A DNA stretch of 64,000 nucleotides from Eubacteriales bacterium (GTDB taxonomy: Bacteria > Bacillota > Clostridia > Christensenellales > Aristaeellaceae), in contig JAQUWD010000009.1 of NCBI GenBank assembly GCA_028693055.1, positions 1 to 64,000 of the forward strand. Reading direction: 5' to 3'. How positions within the stretch are numbered: the stretch's first letter is position 1; every line of letters starts with the position of its first letter. A model generated the notes under the pieces. It did no database searches. It was not told the DNA's origin and saw nothing but the letters and a program-made list of their open reading frames with translations. Shown piece after piece: positions 50,438-59,142 of this stretch. Both the position numbers and the translations under genes were made by a program.

Positions 50438-51706
50438 ATGGCATCATTTGTGGATCGGGTTACGATTATCGCCAAGGCTGGCAACGGGGGCAACGGCTGC
50501 GTGTCGTTCCACCGGGAAAAATTTGTCCAAAACGGCGGACCGGACGGGGGCGACGGGGGCAACGGCGGCAACGTCGTCCTGTTTGCAGACCCCAATATGC
50601 ACACGCTGCTGGATTTCCGCTTTCATACAAAATATCTGGCGGAGAATGGTGTGGATGGCAGTGCTAACCGCTGCCACGGCAAACGGGGAGAGGATTTGCT
50701 CATCAAGGTGCCGGTCGGCACGGTATTTATGCGGGAGAGCGACGAAACGGTAGCGGCAGATATGACCGAGGCGGGACAGACGAAAATTCTGCTGCGAGGC
50801 GGCATGGGCGGCCATGGCAATCAGCATTTTGCCACCCCTACCCGTCAAGCGCCCAACTTTGCAAAGCCCGGCCTGAAAACCGAAGCCCATACCTTCCGCT
50901 TGGAGCTGAAAACCATCGCGGACGTTGGGCTGGTCGGCTTCCCCAACGTTGGTAAGAGCACGATTTTGGCCGCTTTAACCGCAGCCAAGCCGAAAATTGC
51001 TAACTATCACTTTACCACGCTGACCCCGAATTTAGGCATCGTCAAATGGCGGGATACAGATTTTGCGTTGGCAGATATCCCCGGCTTGGTAGAGGGAGCC
51101 AGCGAGGGCGTAGGCCTTGGGCACGATTTTCTGCGCCATGTGGAGCGTACCCGGCTTTTATTACACGTGGTTGACGCGGCTGGCAGCGAAGCGCGGGATC
51201 CCATGGAGGATTTCCGCATTATCCAGAACGAGCTGGAAAAGTACGGAGAGCCCATGGGCAGGCCTCAGCTGCTGGTGCTGAACAAATGCGACCTGATCGC
51301 CGACAAGGTGCAGATCGACGATTTGCAAAAAGCCTTCTCGGACTTGGGGTATGAAGCCTTCCCCGTTAGCGCCGCCACTCGTCAGGGCTTTGATAAGCTG
51401 CTGGATCGCGTTATTCAGCTTCTGCCGGAGCTTCCTCCGCCCCGCATCTTTCAGGAATTTGAGGAGGAGGAGCCTACCGGGCCGGATAACAGCTTTACTG
51501 TTACCCGTGAAAACGATTTGTTCATCGTGGATGGGCCGGCTATCCAGCGGCTTATTGACAGCGTCAACTTCGACGATGACGATAGCATGGCATGGTTCCA
51601 TCACCAGCTGCGGGATCGGGGCATCATCGACGCGCTGCGGGAAAAGGGTGCGACAGAGGGCAGCACCATTCAGCTGGGAGATATGGAATTCGATTTTGTG
51701 GAATAA
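50438..51706 (+). CDS. obgE: Obg/CgtA ribosome-associated GTPase
   Basis: A 422-residue essential GTPase of 50S ribosome assembly and stress control. Residues 1-158 are the glycine-rich Obg fold (GGNGCVSFHREKF, GGDGGNGGNV). Residues ~160-330 are the G domain with GFPNVGKST, DIPGLVEGAS and NKCD. The C-terminal ~75 residues are the OCT domain found in Gram-positives (FTVTRENDLFIVDGPAIQRL). The ATG at 50438 has AGGAGGAA directly upstream; the open frame extends further back but overlaps nth. Confidence 0.97.
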   Translation: MASFVDRVTIIAKAGNGGNGCVSFHREKFVQNGGPDGGDGGNGGNVVLFADPNMHTLLDFRFHTKYLAENGVDGSANRCHGKRGEDLLIKVPVGTVFMRESDETVAADMTEAGQTKILLRGGMGGHGNQHFATPTRQAPNFAKPGLKTEAHTFRLELKTIADVGLVGFPNVGKSTILAALTAAKPKIANYHFTTLTPNLGIVKWRDTDFALADIPGLVEGASEGVGLGHDFLRHVERTRLLLHVVDAAGSEARDPMEDFRIIQNELEKYGEPMGRPQLLVLNKCDLIADKVQIDDLQKAFSDLGYEAFPVSAATRQGFDKLLDRVIQLLPELPPPRIFQEFEEEEPTGPDNSFTVTRENDLFIVDGPAIQRLIDSVNFDDDDSMAWFHHQLRDRGIIDALREKGATEGSTIQLGDMEFDFVE

Positions 51707-51718
51707 GAGGAAATGCGA

Positions 51719-52006
51719 ATGTTAACAAGTAAGCAACGAGCCACGCTACGCAGCATGGCTAACACCATGGATACCATTCTCTACATCGGCAAGGAGGGCG
51801 TAACGCCCAACACCGTGAAGGAAGCCTACGATGCGCTGGAGGCGCGGGAGCTGATCAAATGCGCGGTACAGCAGGGCTGCGACCTAAGCGCCCGGGAAGC
51901 GCTGGACGAGCTGTGCGAGAAGGTGCACGCCGAGCCTGTTCAATGCATCGGGCGGCGCTTCGTGCTCTACCGTCCCAGCCGTCAGCGCAAGATTGAGCTG
52001 GACTAA
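51719..52006 (+). CDS. yhbY: YhbY-type CRM-domain RNA-binding protein
   Basis: A 95-residue protein of the YhbY/CRS1 family, which binds pre-50S ribosomal particles. The family signature is IGKEGVTPNTV (GKxG loop), and the C-terminal IGRRFVLYRPS completes the fold. The ATG at 51719 is 8 bases after AAGAGG; an ATG two codons earlier is too close. It follows obg by 12 bp, a common pairing in Firmicutes. Confidence 0.93.
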   Translation: MLTSKQRATLRSMANTMDTILYIGKEGVTPNTVKEAYDALEARELIKCAVQQGCDLSAREALDELCEKVHAEPVQCIGRRFVLYRPSRQRKIELD

Positions 52007-52041
52007 CGGCAGCACCAAACCATAAGCAAGGGGGAATCGCA

Positions 52042-52401
52042 ATGCTCCAAACGGTGGTAAACGCCTTAATGGAGCTGCGTTCTCCCTTTTTGCCATACGA
52101 GACGGATATCCACATGCAAGTAGAGAAACGGCTTTGCGACGCGGGGCTGCCACATATCCACGAGGCTAAAATCGGTCCCGGCTGCCGCATCGATTTCCTT
52201 GTCGGCGACGTTGGGATTGAAATCAAAAAAGGAAAGCCCATTCCCGCCGTGCTAACAGCCCAGCTGGAGCGATATGCCCGCTGTGAGGCCATCGGCTCGA
52301 TCGTGGTGCTGACCCAACGCAGCGTCAAGCTGCCCAAGCAGCTGGCGGGTAAGCCCGTGCGCCAAATGACATTGAGTCAGCTATGGGGACTGGCTATTTA
52401 A
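52042..52401 (+). CDS. Small PD-(D/E)XK-like nuclease-fold protein
   Basis: A 119-residue protein that I do not recognise as a named family. It contains a restriction-nuclease-like core: Asp51 in RIDFLV, then Glu60-Ile-Lys62 in GIEIKKG, the D-(X)n-ExK spacing of PD-(D/E)XK enzymes. A third element, IGSIVVLTQ, fits the next core strand. AAGGGGG precedes the ATG. It lies 35 bp after yhbY and 21 bp before a SNF2 helicase. In phages and mobile loci, small nucleases of this kind pair with SNF2 helicases; the pairing here suggests a joint DNA-processing role. Nuclease activity is inferred only. Confidence 0.65.
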   Translation: MLQTVVNALMELRSPFLPYETDIHMQVEKRLCDAGLPHIHEAKIGPGCRIDFLVGDVGIEIKKGKPIPAVLTAQLERYARCEAIGSIVVLTQRSVKLPKQLAGKPVRQMTLSQLWGLAI

Positions 52402-52422
52402 CAGGGAAGGAAGGGATCCGCC

Positions 52423-54183
52423 ATGAGCGACGAAACCGAATACGCGCTGCTGCCTCCCTACCTGACGGATTGCGACGGGGCGCAATCCGAGGAATGCCAA
52501 ACCCAGCGCACCTATGGAACCCTTAGCTACAATACCCGGCGCAAATGCTGGATGGTGAAGGGCGACCCTACCGTAACGGAGCTGTGCAAGCGGCTGTTTC
52601 CCGGAACGGAAACAGCCCGCCGGGGCGAGGCTCGCTTTACCGACCATCGCCGGGTAGTAGGCGACCTCAACTGGCTGATGCTGCGCTATCCACTGCTGGT
52701 AAAGCGGCAGGATCAGGAGCGCTGGCAGCGAGCGTTAAGCGATGCGAGAGAATACGCGGTGAAGCGGGAGCTAGCCTTTCGGACGTCGGACAAGGTGGAG
52801 CCGAATCCCACCGCTTTTTTAGGTAAGCTCACCTCTTTTCAGCAGGAGGGGCTAGCCTTTCTCCTTCGCACGGACCGCTGCCTGCTGGCAGACGATATGG
52901 GCCTTGGCAAAACGGTACAGGCGCTGGCCTTACTAAGCCAAACGGGAGCCTATCCCGCTATGGTAATCGCGCCGCCCCACCTGATGCGCAACTGGGAAAA
53001 CGAAATCGCCCGTTTTGTCCGGAAGCCCGACGGAGAACCCCTCAAGGTGCATATCGTGAAGGGGTTAAAGCCTTACGAGCTGCCATCGGCTGATCTTTAC
53101 TTGATGCATTATCTGCTTTTACGCGGCTGGAAGGAGTCTCTACCAAAGCTTCAGCTGCCCGTGGTCATCTTCGATGAAATTCAAGAGCTGCGCCACAGCG
53201 GCACCGAAAAATACTCCGCCGCAAGCCTTCTAGCCCAGAACGCCCAACGGGTGGTTGGCTTAAGCGGCACCCCCATCTACAACCAAGGCGCAGAGATATG
53301 GAACGTCATCAATATACTGGACTTTCACCTGTTGGGGGATTATGAAAGCTTCACGCGAGAGTGGTGCTACGGCTACGGAAACCGCATCGTCGCCAAGCCC
53401 GAGCTGCTAGGCGAGCGGCTGCGCACAGAGGGAATCATGCTGCGCCGTACCAAGCAAGAGGTCTTAACGGAGCTACCGCCAAAGCGGCGGCTGGTGATGG
53501 TCATCGACAGCGATGAAAGCGTCTATAAACGCCTGATGCAGCCTCTTACCGAAACCCTGCGGCTACTAAAAAACGAAACCGGCGCGGATGGCTCCCAACG
53601 CGCGCTGTGGGAGATGGAGGTAGAGCGGGGCGAGCGACAGGCTACGGGCATTGCCAAGGCTCCTTATGTGGCGCAGTTTGTGCGGGCATTGCTGGATTCC
53701 GATGAAAAAGTACTGCTATTTGCCCATCATCATGAGGTCATGGATATCTATCAAAAAGAGCTGAAAAGCTTCTCGCCGGTCTTTATCACAGGACGGGAAA
53801 CGCCCGCCATGAAGGAGCGCAGCGTGGAGCGCTTCATGACGGGACGTACCAATGTATGCTGCATTTCCCTTCGCGCTGCCTCCGGCTTGAACCTTCAACG
53901 CGCCACCTGCGTGGTCTTTGGGGAGCTGGACTGGTCTCCAGCCGTGCACAGCCAAGCCGAGGATCGGGCCCACCGTATGGGGCAAACGGATTCCATCCTA
54001 TGCTATTACTTGGTCACTCAAGGAGGCAGCGATCAAGAGATGCAGGACGCACTTGGACTTAAGGTCAGCCAGTTTGTAGGCCTTATGGGCGATGCGCCCC
54101 AAAGCGGCGCGGATGCGCTTATCGGCGCACAGGAAGCCAAGCAGTACGTCGAGCGGTTGGTGCAAAGGCTGATCGCCGGGTAG
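52423..54183 (+). CDS. Compact SNF2-family DEAD/DEAH-type ATPase
   Basis: A 586-residue SNF2 helicase-like translocase. Motif I is DDMGLGKT (Lys163), motif II is FDEIQ (Asp251, in place of DEAH), motif III GLSGTP, and motif VI QAEDRAHRMGQ. Residues ~1-130 are an N-terminal region without a domain I recognise. Such proteins usually translocate along duplex DNA rather than unwind it. GGAAGG precedes the ATG. It forms a tail of the obg-yhbY run with the small nuclease-like protein, and the gene ends 3 bp before a convergent gene. It may act in DNA repair, replication or defence; no evidence separates these. Confidence 0.85.
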   Translation: MSDETEYALLPPYLTDCDGAQSEECQTQRTYGTLSYNTRRKCWMVKGDPTVTELCKRLFPGTETARRGEARFTDHRRVVGDLNWLMLRYPLLVKRQDQERWQRALSDAREYAVKRELAFRTSDKVEPNPTAFLGKLTSFQQEGLAFLLRTDRCLLADDMGLGKTVQALALLSQTGAYPAMVIAPPHLMRNWENEIARFVRKPDGEPLKVHIVKGLKPYELPSADLYLMHYLLLRGWKESLPKLQLPVVIFDEIQELRHSGTEKYSAASLLAQNAQRVVGLSGTPIYNQGAEIWNVINILDFHLLGDYESFTREWCYGYGNRIVAKPELLGERLRTEGIMLRRTKQEVLTELPPKRRLVMVIDSDESVYKRLMQPLTETLRLLKNETGADGSQRALWEMEVERGERQATGIAKAPYVAQFVRALLDSDEKVLLFAHHHEVMDIYQKELKSFSPVFITGRETPAMKERSVERFMTGRTNVCCISLRAASGLNLQRATCVVFGELDWSPAVHSQAEDRAHRMGQTDSILCYYLVTQGGSDQEMQDALGLKVSQFVGLMGDAPQSGADALIGAQEAKQYVERLVQRLIAG

Positions 54184-54186
54184 CGT

Positions 54187-54909
54187 TTATCTCGGCAATA
54201 CCACCGTTACGCCCGCCTCAAAATCCTGCGGTGCAAGGCAAGGGTTCGCCCGAAGAATACTCGCCACGGGAAGATTGAACTGCACGGCTACGGCTTCCAG
54301 CGTTTCCGATTGGGTTAGGGTATAGGTATCGGGCAAGGTACAGGGCACGTTTTCCGTGGGGACGCAAATGGTCTGTCCCACCCGGAGGGAATCGAGATCC
54401 ACACCCGGATTGGCCGTGTCCAGCGTGTGGCGGCTCAACAACGTCCGTAGCTGCACATCCGCTACCGTCTGCCCCCGCTGGATAATGAATTGTTGCTCCA
54501 CGGGACAGCTAGGCGTCACCTCTGTCGTGCTGCCGCTAGAGCTGTCTGTGGTGCCGCTGGTGCTTCCACTTGACCCTCCTGTTGAGCCATTGGTGTTACC
54601 CGTTGAACCGCCGGTGCTTCCGCCGCTTGTCGAACCGCCCGTGGTTCCTGTGGAACCGTTGGTTGAACCGCCTGTGGAGCCGCTGCCTGTGGAGCCGCTG
54701 GCGCTTCCATTGGTCGCGCTGTCGTCCTCCTCCCTAGGAATACACAGCACATCTCCCACCATCAGCCGTGCAGGATGGATATCCCGATTTGCCGCCAGCA
54801 AATCCCGCAGCGGCACCCCCAGCTTATGGGCGATCAAGTAGAAGCTATCCCCTCGTTTAACGGTGTATTCCTCCGCGCAAATAGTGCCTGTTGTGTTATT
54901 CTGGGTCAT
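54187..54909 (-). CDS. Triple-LysM protein with Gly/Ser/Thr linker
   Basis: A 240-residue protein with three LysM modules: ~14-58 (YTVKRGDSFYLIAHKLGVPL), ~138-185 (FIIQRGQTVADVQLRTLLSRH) and ~193-239 (YTLTQSETLEAVAVQFNLPV). Between the first and second lies a ~70-residue run of Gly, Ser and Thr encoded by short DNA repeats (about 54530-54720), prone to length changes. No signal peptide is visible, as in spore-coat LysM proteins such as SafA, which reach peptidoglycan without Sec export. AAGGAG precedes the ATG. It follows a 59-residue gene by 60 bp. Spore localisation is inference. Confidence 0.85.
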   Translation of the reverse strand: MTQNNTTGTICAEEYTVKRGDSFYLIAHKLGVPLRDLLAANRDIHPARLMVGDVLCIPREEDDSATNGSASGSTGSGSTGGSTNGSTGTTGGSTSGGSTGGSTGNTNGSTGGSSGSTSGTTDSSSGSTTEVTPSCPVEQQFIIQRGQTVADVQLRTLLSRHTLDTANPGVDLDSLRVGQTICVPTENVPCTLPDTYTLTQSETLEAVAVQFNLPVASILRANPCLAPQDFEAGVTVVLPR

Positions 54910-54969
54910 AGGGCTGCTCCTTTCGGATTTTTCTCCCTATACCCTATGACGATTCTTTTGTTTTTTTGC

Positions 54970-55149
54970 CTACCAGCCTCGCCGACGCTCCTCAAAACTT
55001 GCGGCGATTTTTTGCAGGTCGTCGTAGGTGTGGATACTTTGACGTTGCTCCTGGAGCGCCACTTGGGCGTCGGGTGTGAACTTGCTAAAAAGCTGACGGC
55101 TTTGCTCGCTGCCTTCCAGTAGCTCTCTCAGGGTTGGGTAGTGTTCCAT
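54970..55149 (-). CDS. Small 59-residue helical protein of unknown function
   Basis: The minus-strand frame from ATG 55149 to TAG 54970 encodes 59 residues, opening MEHYPTLRELLEGSEQSRQL and ending SFEERRRGW. GGGGGAGGTGAG lies about 7 bp upstream, a strong ribosome site. The chain is charged and predicted helical, with a central FSKFTPDAQVALQ. It resembles short unnamed proteins of Firmicutes with the layout YPxLxELLExS...LSPxxQ. It is 60 bp upstream of the LysM gene and probably in its transcript. Divergent from the zinc-ribbon gene. No function can be given. Confidence 0.75.
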   Translation of the reverse strand: MEHYPTLRELLEGSEQSRQLFSKFTPDAQVALQEQRQSIHTYDDLQKIAASFEERRRGW

Positions 55150-55215
55150 ATGCTTCTCACCTCCCCCTCAGTATGTCCGCCTGTTTTTTGCGTTATGCGT
55201 GAAAGGATTGATGCT

Positions 55216-55944
55216 ATGCCTGCTGTTCAATACTGCCGAAAATGTAAAACCGAGGTCCCGCTGGGCGACTCCTGCCCTCATTGCGGTGGTAAGCTAGCAA
55301 AAGCCGGGGAGCAGCTCTCCTTCGGCGTCGTTCGCCGTCCCCTTCGTGACTGGTTTGAATGGAACCGTTTTCTCAGAATCGGCTTGCCCGTGCTTGCCTT
55401 GGTTTTTCTTTCGGCGGTAGGGGCGGAGCTGATCTCCGGAGGGGTAACGGGCATTATCGCGCTGTTTAAGCAAGGATTTTTAGGAACGCTGCTGTGGCTG
55501 CTAGCCGGTCTGCTAGCGCTGATCGCTCTTTTGCTATGGATCCAAGGTGGGGAAAAGATTCATTTTGTGCTGGATCGGGAAGGGGTGAAGGCGTACAGCT
55601 ATCTGCCGGAGCCAAGTATTCTACAGCTATATGCTCGTTTTCTCACCCCCGGTCAGGTGGAACAGCTAGCAGAGCAGGAGCCCCAACTGCCGGGACTGAC
55701 GCTGGTACGCAGAGTGATCCTGCCTTGGACGGAAATCCGCAGGGTGCGCGTATGGCGGGAAGGCTCGGTTCTGCTTTTCTTTCGCCCCTCCTGCTGGCAG
55801 GCGCTAGCCGTTTCCTGTCCCGTTCAAGAGCTGGACGTAACGGAAGCCTACGTGCGCGCCAAGCTGAAACGATTTAAAAAGGTGAAAATCCTTCCGCTTC
55901 TGAAGCCGCAGGAAAAAGCTCGCGAAAATGTTACAGGCACGTAA
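55216..55944 (+). CDS. Zinc-ribbon membrane protein
   Basis: A 242-residue protein. Residues 5-25 are a zinc ribbon (CRKCKTEV...CPHCGGKL). Two hydrophobic segments follow (~57-80 and ~90-112). The C-terminal half (~115-225) has alternating β-strands (GGEKIHFVLDREGVKAYSYL, LPWTEIRRVRVWREGSVLLFF) resembling a PH-like domain. GAAAGGA precedes the ATG at 55216. It stands alone; zinc-ribbon-plus-PH membrane proteins are common and uncharacterised in clostridia. Confidence 0.7.
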   Translation: MPAVQYCRKCKTEVPLGDSCPHCGGKLAKAGEQLSFGVVRRPLRDWFEWNRFLRIGLPVLALVFLSAVGAELISGGVTGIIALFKQGFLGTLLWLLAGLLALIALLLWIQGGEKIHFVLDREGVKAYSYLPEPSILQLYARFLTPGQVEQLAEQEPQLPGLTLVRRVILPWTEIRRVRVWREGSVLLFFRPSCWQALAVSCPVQELDVTEAYVRAKLKRFKKVKILPLLKPQEKARENVTGT

Positions 55945-56029
55945 TGGAAAAGCTTGACACCCTTAACATATTTACATACAATAACAAATGTGGCTTTCTG
56001 TATATTTCTGTACCTTTGGAGGGGTTACG

Positions 56030-58642
56030 ATGAGTTTTTTCAGCATCAAGAAGCGCTGTCTTGCGGCACTGTTGGCGGTATTGCTGGTGATGCCTGCGTG
56101 GATTACAGCCTTTGCGGCAACCTATCCCTACGACACCGTCAGCATGGATAGCGTCAACATGCGGCGTTATGCCAACACCACCTCCACGATTCTGAAAAGA
56201 ATCAACGAGGGCGACACCGTTACGGTGCTGAGTGCAAAGGGCAGCTACTACGAAATTAAATTTGACGGCAAGACCGGGTATGCCCAAAAGAAGTATATCG
56301 ACGGCACCGACCCATCGCCCGACCCCAGCCCTGAGGGGGTTGTGCAGCTAAGCCCTCCGCTGGCTGTCAGCAGCTATCCCTATGATACCACCACCGCCGG
56401 ATATGTGAAGTTCCGCAAGACCGCGTCGGAAACTGGCGAGGTCATCCGCACCCTTCCCAAGGGCTCCTTGGTGACGGTATACAGCGTGCAAAACAACTTT
56501 GCCCGCATTGATTTTGAAGGCACCAAGGGATACGTGTACAGCGGTTACCTCAATCTGGCGAATATTCCTACTGACAGTCCCGTACCGGGAGCCACCGTTA
56601 AGCCTGACGCAGCCAAATACACCTCCGTAAAAAACGGCGATACTGGTACTGTCGTGCGCGCCTTGCAGGAAGCTCTCATTGAGCTGGGTTATTTAACCGG
56701 CGAAGCGGACGGAAAATTCGGAAAAAACACCCAATCCGCCCTTGAGCTCTTCCAAAAGCGCAACGGCTTGACCCAGACTGGCGTTGCCGATCAGGAATTG
56801 CAGCTTCTGCTATACGAGGGTACGCCTAAGGATCAAAAAGGATATCGCCAATATGTACGTGTGGTTGCTCCGGTAGCGGGCGCGCTCATCCGTGAAAACT
56901 CCGTTGGCGAAGCCGTCGAAAAGGCGCAGACCCGCTTAAAGGAACTGGGCTTCTACTTGGGCGCTATCAACGGTGTGTGCGATCAGACCACCGTGGCAGC
57001 CATTTCCAGCTTCGAAGCCAGAAACAACCTCAGTCAGGACGGCACGCTGACCGCCGCCGACCAAAACATTCTATACGGCGTGGGCGCTGCCAACGCCTAT
57101 ACGCAGGTCACTCCAACTCCCTCCCCCACTCCTCAGATTCCTAAGGATACCGTGCGGCAGAACGATAAGAGCGACGACGCAAAGCTGGTTCAGGAACGCT
57201 TGAAGGAGCTTGGCTACTACACGGGCAACATTACCGGCACCTTTAACACCGCCAGCGTAGAGGCTATGAAGAAATTCCAAAAAGCCAACGGTCTCACCGC
57301 CGACGGCGTATGCGGCATTCAAAGCCGTGCGGTGCTCTTTGCACCACACCCCATCTACGCCGTTCCCACCGCTGCGCCCATCATTGTTGAAGCCACCGTA
57401 ACGCCTACCTACGCCCCCATCACCGAGGACAATGTGGTGGTGCTTAAGGCCGGCAGCCGCGGCGAAAGCGTTCTGCGCGCACAGACGCGCCTTCAAGAGC
57501 TGGGCTACTATACCTCCCGATTGGACGGTATTTATCTAACCGATGATATCAACGCCGTCCGCGCATTCCAAAAAGCCAATAAGCTGACCGTTGACGGCAA
57601 GGCGGGCTATAACACCCAGACCGTCCTATACAGCAACGCAGCTGTGCGGGGAGACATCAGCACCGATACTACCAGCAATACCGTAACCGCCGACAGCTCC
57701 ATTTCCGTCGTGCTGCGCTACGGCAGTGAAGGCACGCAGGTCACGCTGCTGCAGAATCGCCTGATCGAGCTAGGATATCTTGTGCAAACAGCGGATGGCA
57801 AGTTTGGTGCGGCTACCAAAGCAGCTGTGGTGGCGTTTCAACGCGCCAACAACCTAACCCGGGACGGTGTGGTAGGCACTACCACCTTGGCTGCCTTGAA
57901 CAGCACCACCGTAACAGACAACAAGCTCAGCTATACCATGCTTTACCCCGGCGCTGTCAGCGATGCGGTAGCGGATTTGCAAAACCGCCTGATTACACTG
58001 GGATATCTAACCGGCAAAGCAGACGGCAAGTTCGGCACGCAAACCAGCCTTGCCCTGATTGCCTTCCAAAAGGCCAACGGTCTTACCGCCGACGGCATTG
58101 TAGGCAGCCAAACCGTGAAGAAGCTCAACGCTTCCAGCGTGGTAACCTCCACTGGCAGCACAAGCTCCACCACCACTTTGGGCGCGCCCACCGTCAGCAC
58201 GGTCAGTGCGGCAAGCGTGCGCTACGCTAACTGGTATACGGAAATCCGCGCTAAGGTTCGCACCTATCCCAACGTTACGGTGTACGACTTTACCACCGGC
58301 ATTTCCTGGCAGCTGAATATTTTCAGCAACGGCGCTCATGCCGACGCAGAACCGCTAACCGCCGCCGATACCGCCAATATGAACCGAGCCTTTGGCGGTA
58401 AAACAACTTGGACGCCCAAAGCCGTATGGGTGGTACTCAGCGACGGAACGGTCTACATGGCCTCAACCCATAATACTCCCCACTCCCCATCTCATATTAC
58501 CAGCAATGACTTCAACGGCCATCTCTGCATCCACTTCCCCCGCACGCAAGCGCAGGTGGAATCCATTGGGCCGTATGCCACCTCTCACCAAAAGGCCATC
58601 GATCTTGGCTGGGAAGCCACCCAGCGCAGGGCGGGGAACTAA
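56030..58642 (+). CDS. Secreted SH3 / six-fold peptidoglycan-binding protein with conserved C-terminal domain
   Basis: An 870-residue exported protein. A signal peptide (~1-30) is followed by two SH3 domains (~32-85 and ~115-170). Six PG_binding_1 repeats follow between ~195 and ~705 (typified by LQNRLIELGYLxxxADGKFG and FQKANGLTADG). Pro/Thr-rich linkers separate some. The C-terminal ~140 residues form a distinct domain (VTVYDFTTGISWQL, NGAHADAEPLTAADT, NGHLCIHFPRT), with invariant-looking His/Asp residues that could bind metal, seen at the end of other clostridial peptidoglycan-binding proteins. GGAGGGG precedes the ATG at 56030. The likely place is the cell or spore wall; a hydrolytic role is inferred. 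Confidence 0.85.
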   Translation: MSFFSIKKRCLAALLAVLLVMPAWITAFAATYPYDTVSMDSVNMRRYANTTSTILKRINEGDTVTVLSAKGSYYEIKFDGKTGYAQKKYIDGTDPSPDPSPEGVVQLSPPLAVSSYPYDTTTAGYVKFRKTASETGEVIRTLPKGSLVTVYSVQNNFARIDFEGTKGYVYSGYLNLANIPTDSPVPGATVKPDAAKYTSVKNGDTGTVVRALQEALIELGYLTGEADGKFGKNTQSALELFQKRNGLTQTGVADQELQLLLYEGTPKDQKGYRQYVRVVAPVAGALIRENSVGEAVEKAQTRLKELGFYLGAINGVCDQTTVAAISSFEARNNLSQDGTLTAADQNILYGVGAANAYTQVTPTPSPTPQIPKDTVRQNDKSDDAKLVQERLKELGYYTGNITGTFNTASVEAMKKFQKANGLTADGVCGIQSRAVLFAPHPIYAVPTAAPIIVEATVTPTYAPITEDNVVVLKAGSRGESVLRAQTRLQELGYYTSRLDGIYLTDDINAVRAFQKANKLTVDGKAGYNTQTVLYSNAAVRGDISTDTTSNTVTADSSISVVLRYGSEGTQVTLLQNRLIELGYLVQTADGKFGAATKAAVVAFQRANNLTRDGVVGTTTLAALNSTTVTDNKLSYTMLYPGAVSDAVADLQNRLITLGYLTGKADGKFGTQTSLALIAFQKANGLTADGIVGSQTVKKLNASSVVTSTGSTSSTTTLGAPTVSTVSAASVRYANWYTEIRAKVRTYPNVTVYDFTTGISWQLNIFSNGAHADAEPLTAADTANMNRAFGGKTTWTPKAVWVVLSDGTVYMASTHNTPHSPSHITSNDFNGHLCIHFPRTQAQVESIGPYATSHQKAIDLGWEATQRRAGN

Positions 58643-58662
58643 TTCTCCTATTGCTGCGGTTC

Positions 58663-58739
58663 GCGTGCAAAGCCGGTCGATACGAATACAGTCGGGTAGC
58701 CTGCGGACTCTCCCGACATCCCCTTTGAGAGTAAGACAG
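58663..58739 (+). mobile_element. Truncated copy of the dispersed element (right half only)
   Basis: Matches the second half of copies A-C (AAAGCCGGTCGATACGAATACAGTCGGG and TCCCGACATCCCC...). The left half with the first two hairpins is missing. It lies directly after the peptidoglycan-binding gene. Confidence 0.75.
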
Positions 58740-58750
58740 ACTCAGGCAAC

Positions 58751-58778
58751 AAAAAAACAGGCTCGCGCCTGTTTTTTT
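58751..58778 (+). terminator. Bidirectional terminator hairpin left of element C
   Basis: Arms A7CAGGC and GCCTGT7 form a 12-bp stem with loop TCGC. A near-identical hairpin with loop TTTC closes the region at 59099-59139. Confidence 0.85.
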
Positions 58779-58784
58779 GCTCTC

Positions 58785-58939
58785 AGCGTGTCAAAAAGCG
58801 CTACATGCTTTTTCGCAAGTTACGGATGATGTTTGCTGCTCTGCTACTAACTGCCCGTCCGTCCGGCAAAGCCGGTCGATACGAATACAGTCAGGGTAGC
58901 CTGCGGGCTCCCCCGACATCCCTTGGGGTACGACAATCT
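58785..58939 (+). mobile_element. Hairpin-rich dispersed element, copy C (full length, diverged)
   Basis: Begins AGCGTGTCAAAAAGCG and ends ACGACAATCT, like copies A and B, and follows them in order over about 155 bp. The two inner hairpins are decayed (e.g. GTTTGCTGCTCTGCTACTAAC), so it looks older. Confidence 0.8.
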
Positions 58940-58953
58940 AAGGCAACAAAAAA

Positions 58954-59098
58954 TCACTTGCATAGTTTTGCCGCGCATCGAGCGGCATACGCCGCCGATG
59001 ACGCTTACGCTTCAAAGCATTGTGATGTAAGGCCTCCGGCGGGCAGGGTTTCACCCTGCACCCATTTCCGCCTTCGGCGGGGTTCTTTGACAATCTAA
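58954..59098 (+). repeat. Second type of hairpin-rich repeat with the same right end
   Basis: A 145-bp segment unlike copies A-C except for the shared right end TTTGACAATCTAA plus GGCAAC. It contains perfect hairpins CAGGGT/ACCCTG and CCGCC/GGCGG with TTC loops. Short open frames across it in both directions are not genes. Confidence 0.65.
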
Positions 59099-59139
59099 GG
59101 CAACAAAAAAAACAGGCTTTCGCCTGTTTTTTTGTTGCC
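59099..59139. terminator. Bidirectional terminator, shared by the converging genes
   Basis: GGCAAC-A8-CAGGC pairs with GCCTG-T7-GTTGCC around loop TTTC. It ends 3 bp before the stop of the minus-strand dehydrogenase gene and is the right-hand partner of the 58751 hairpin. Confidence 0.9.
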
Positions 59140-59142
59140 CTA

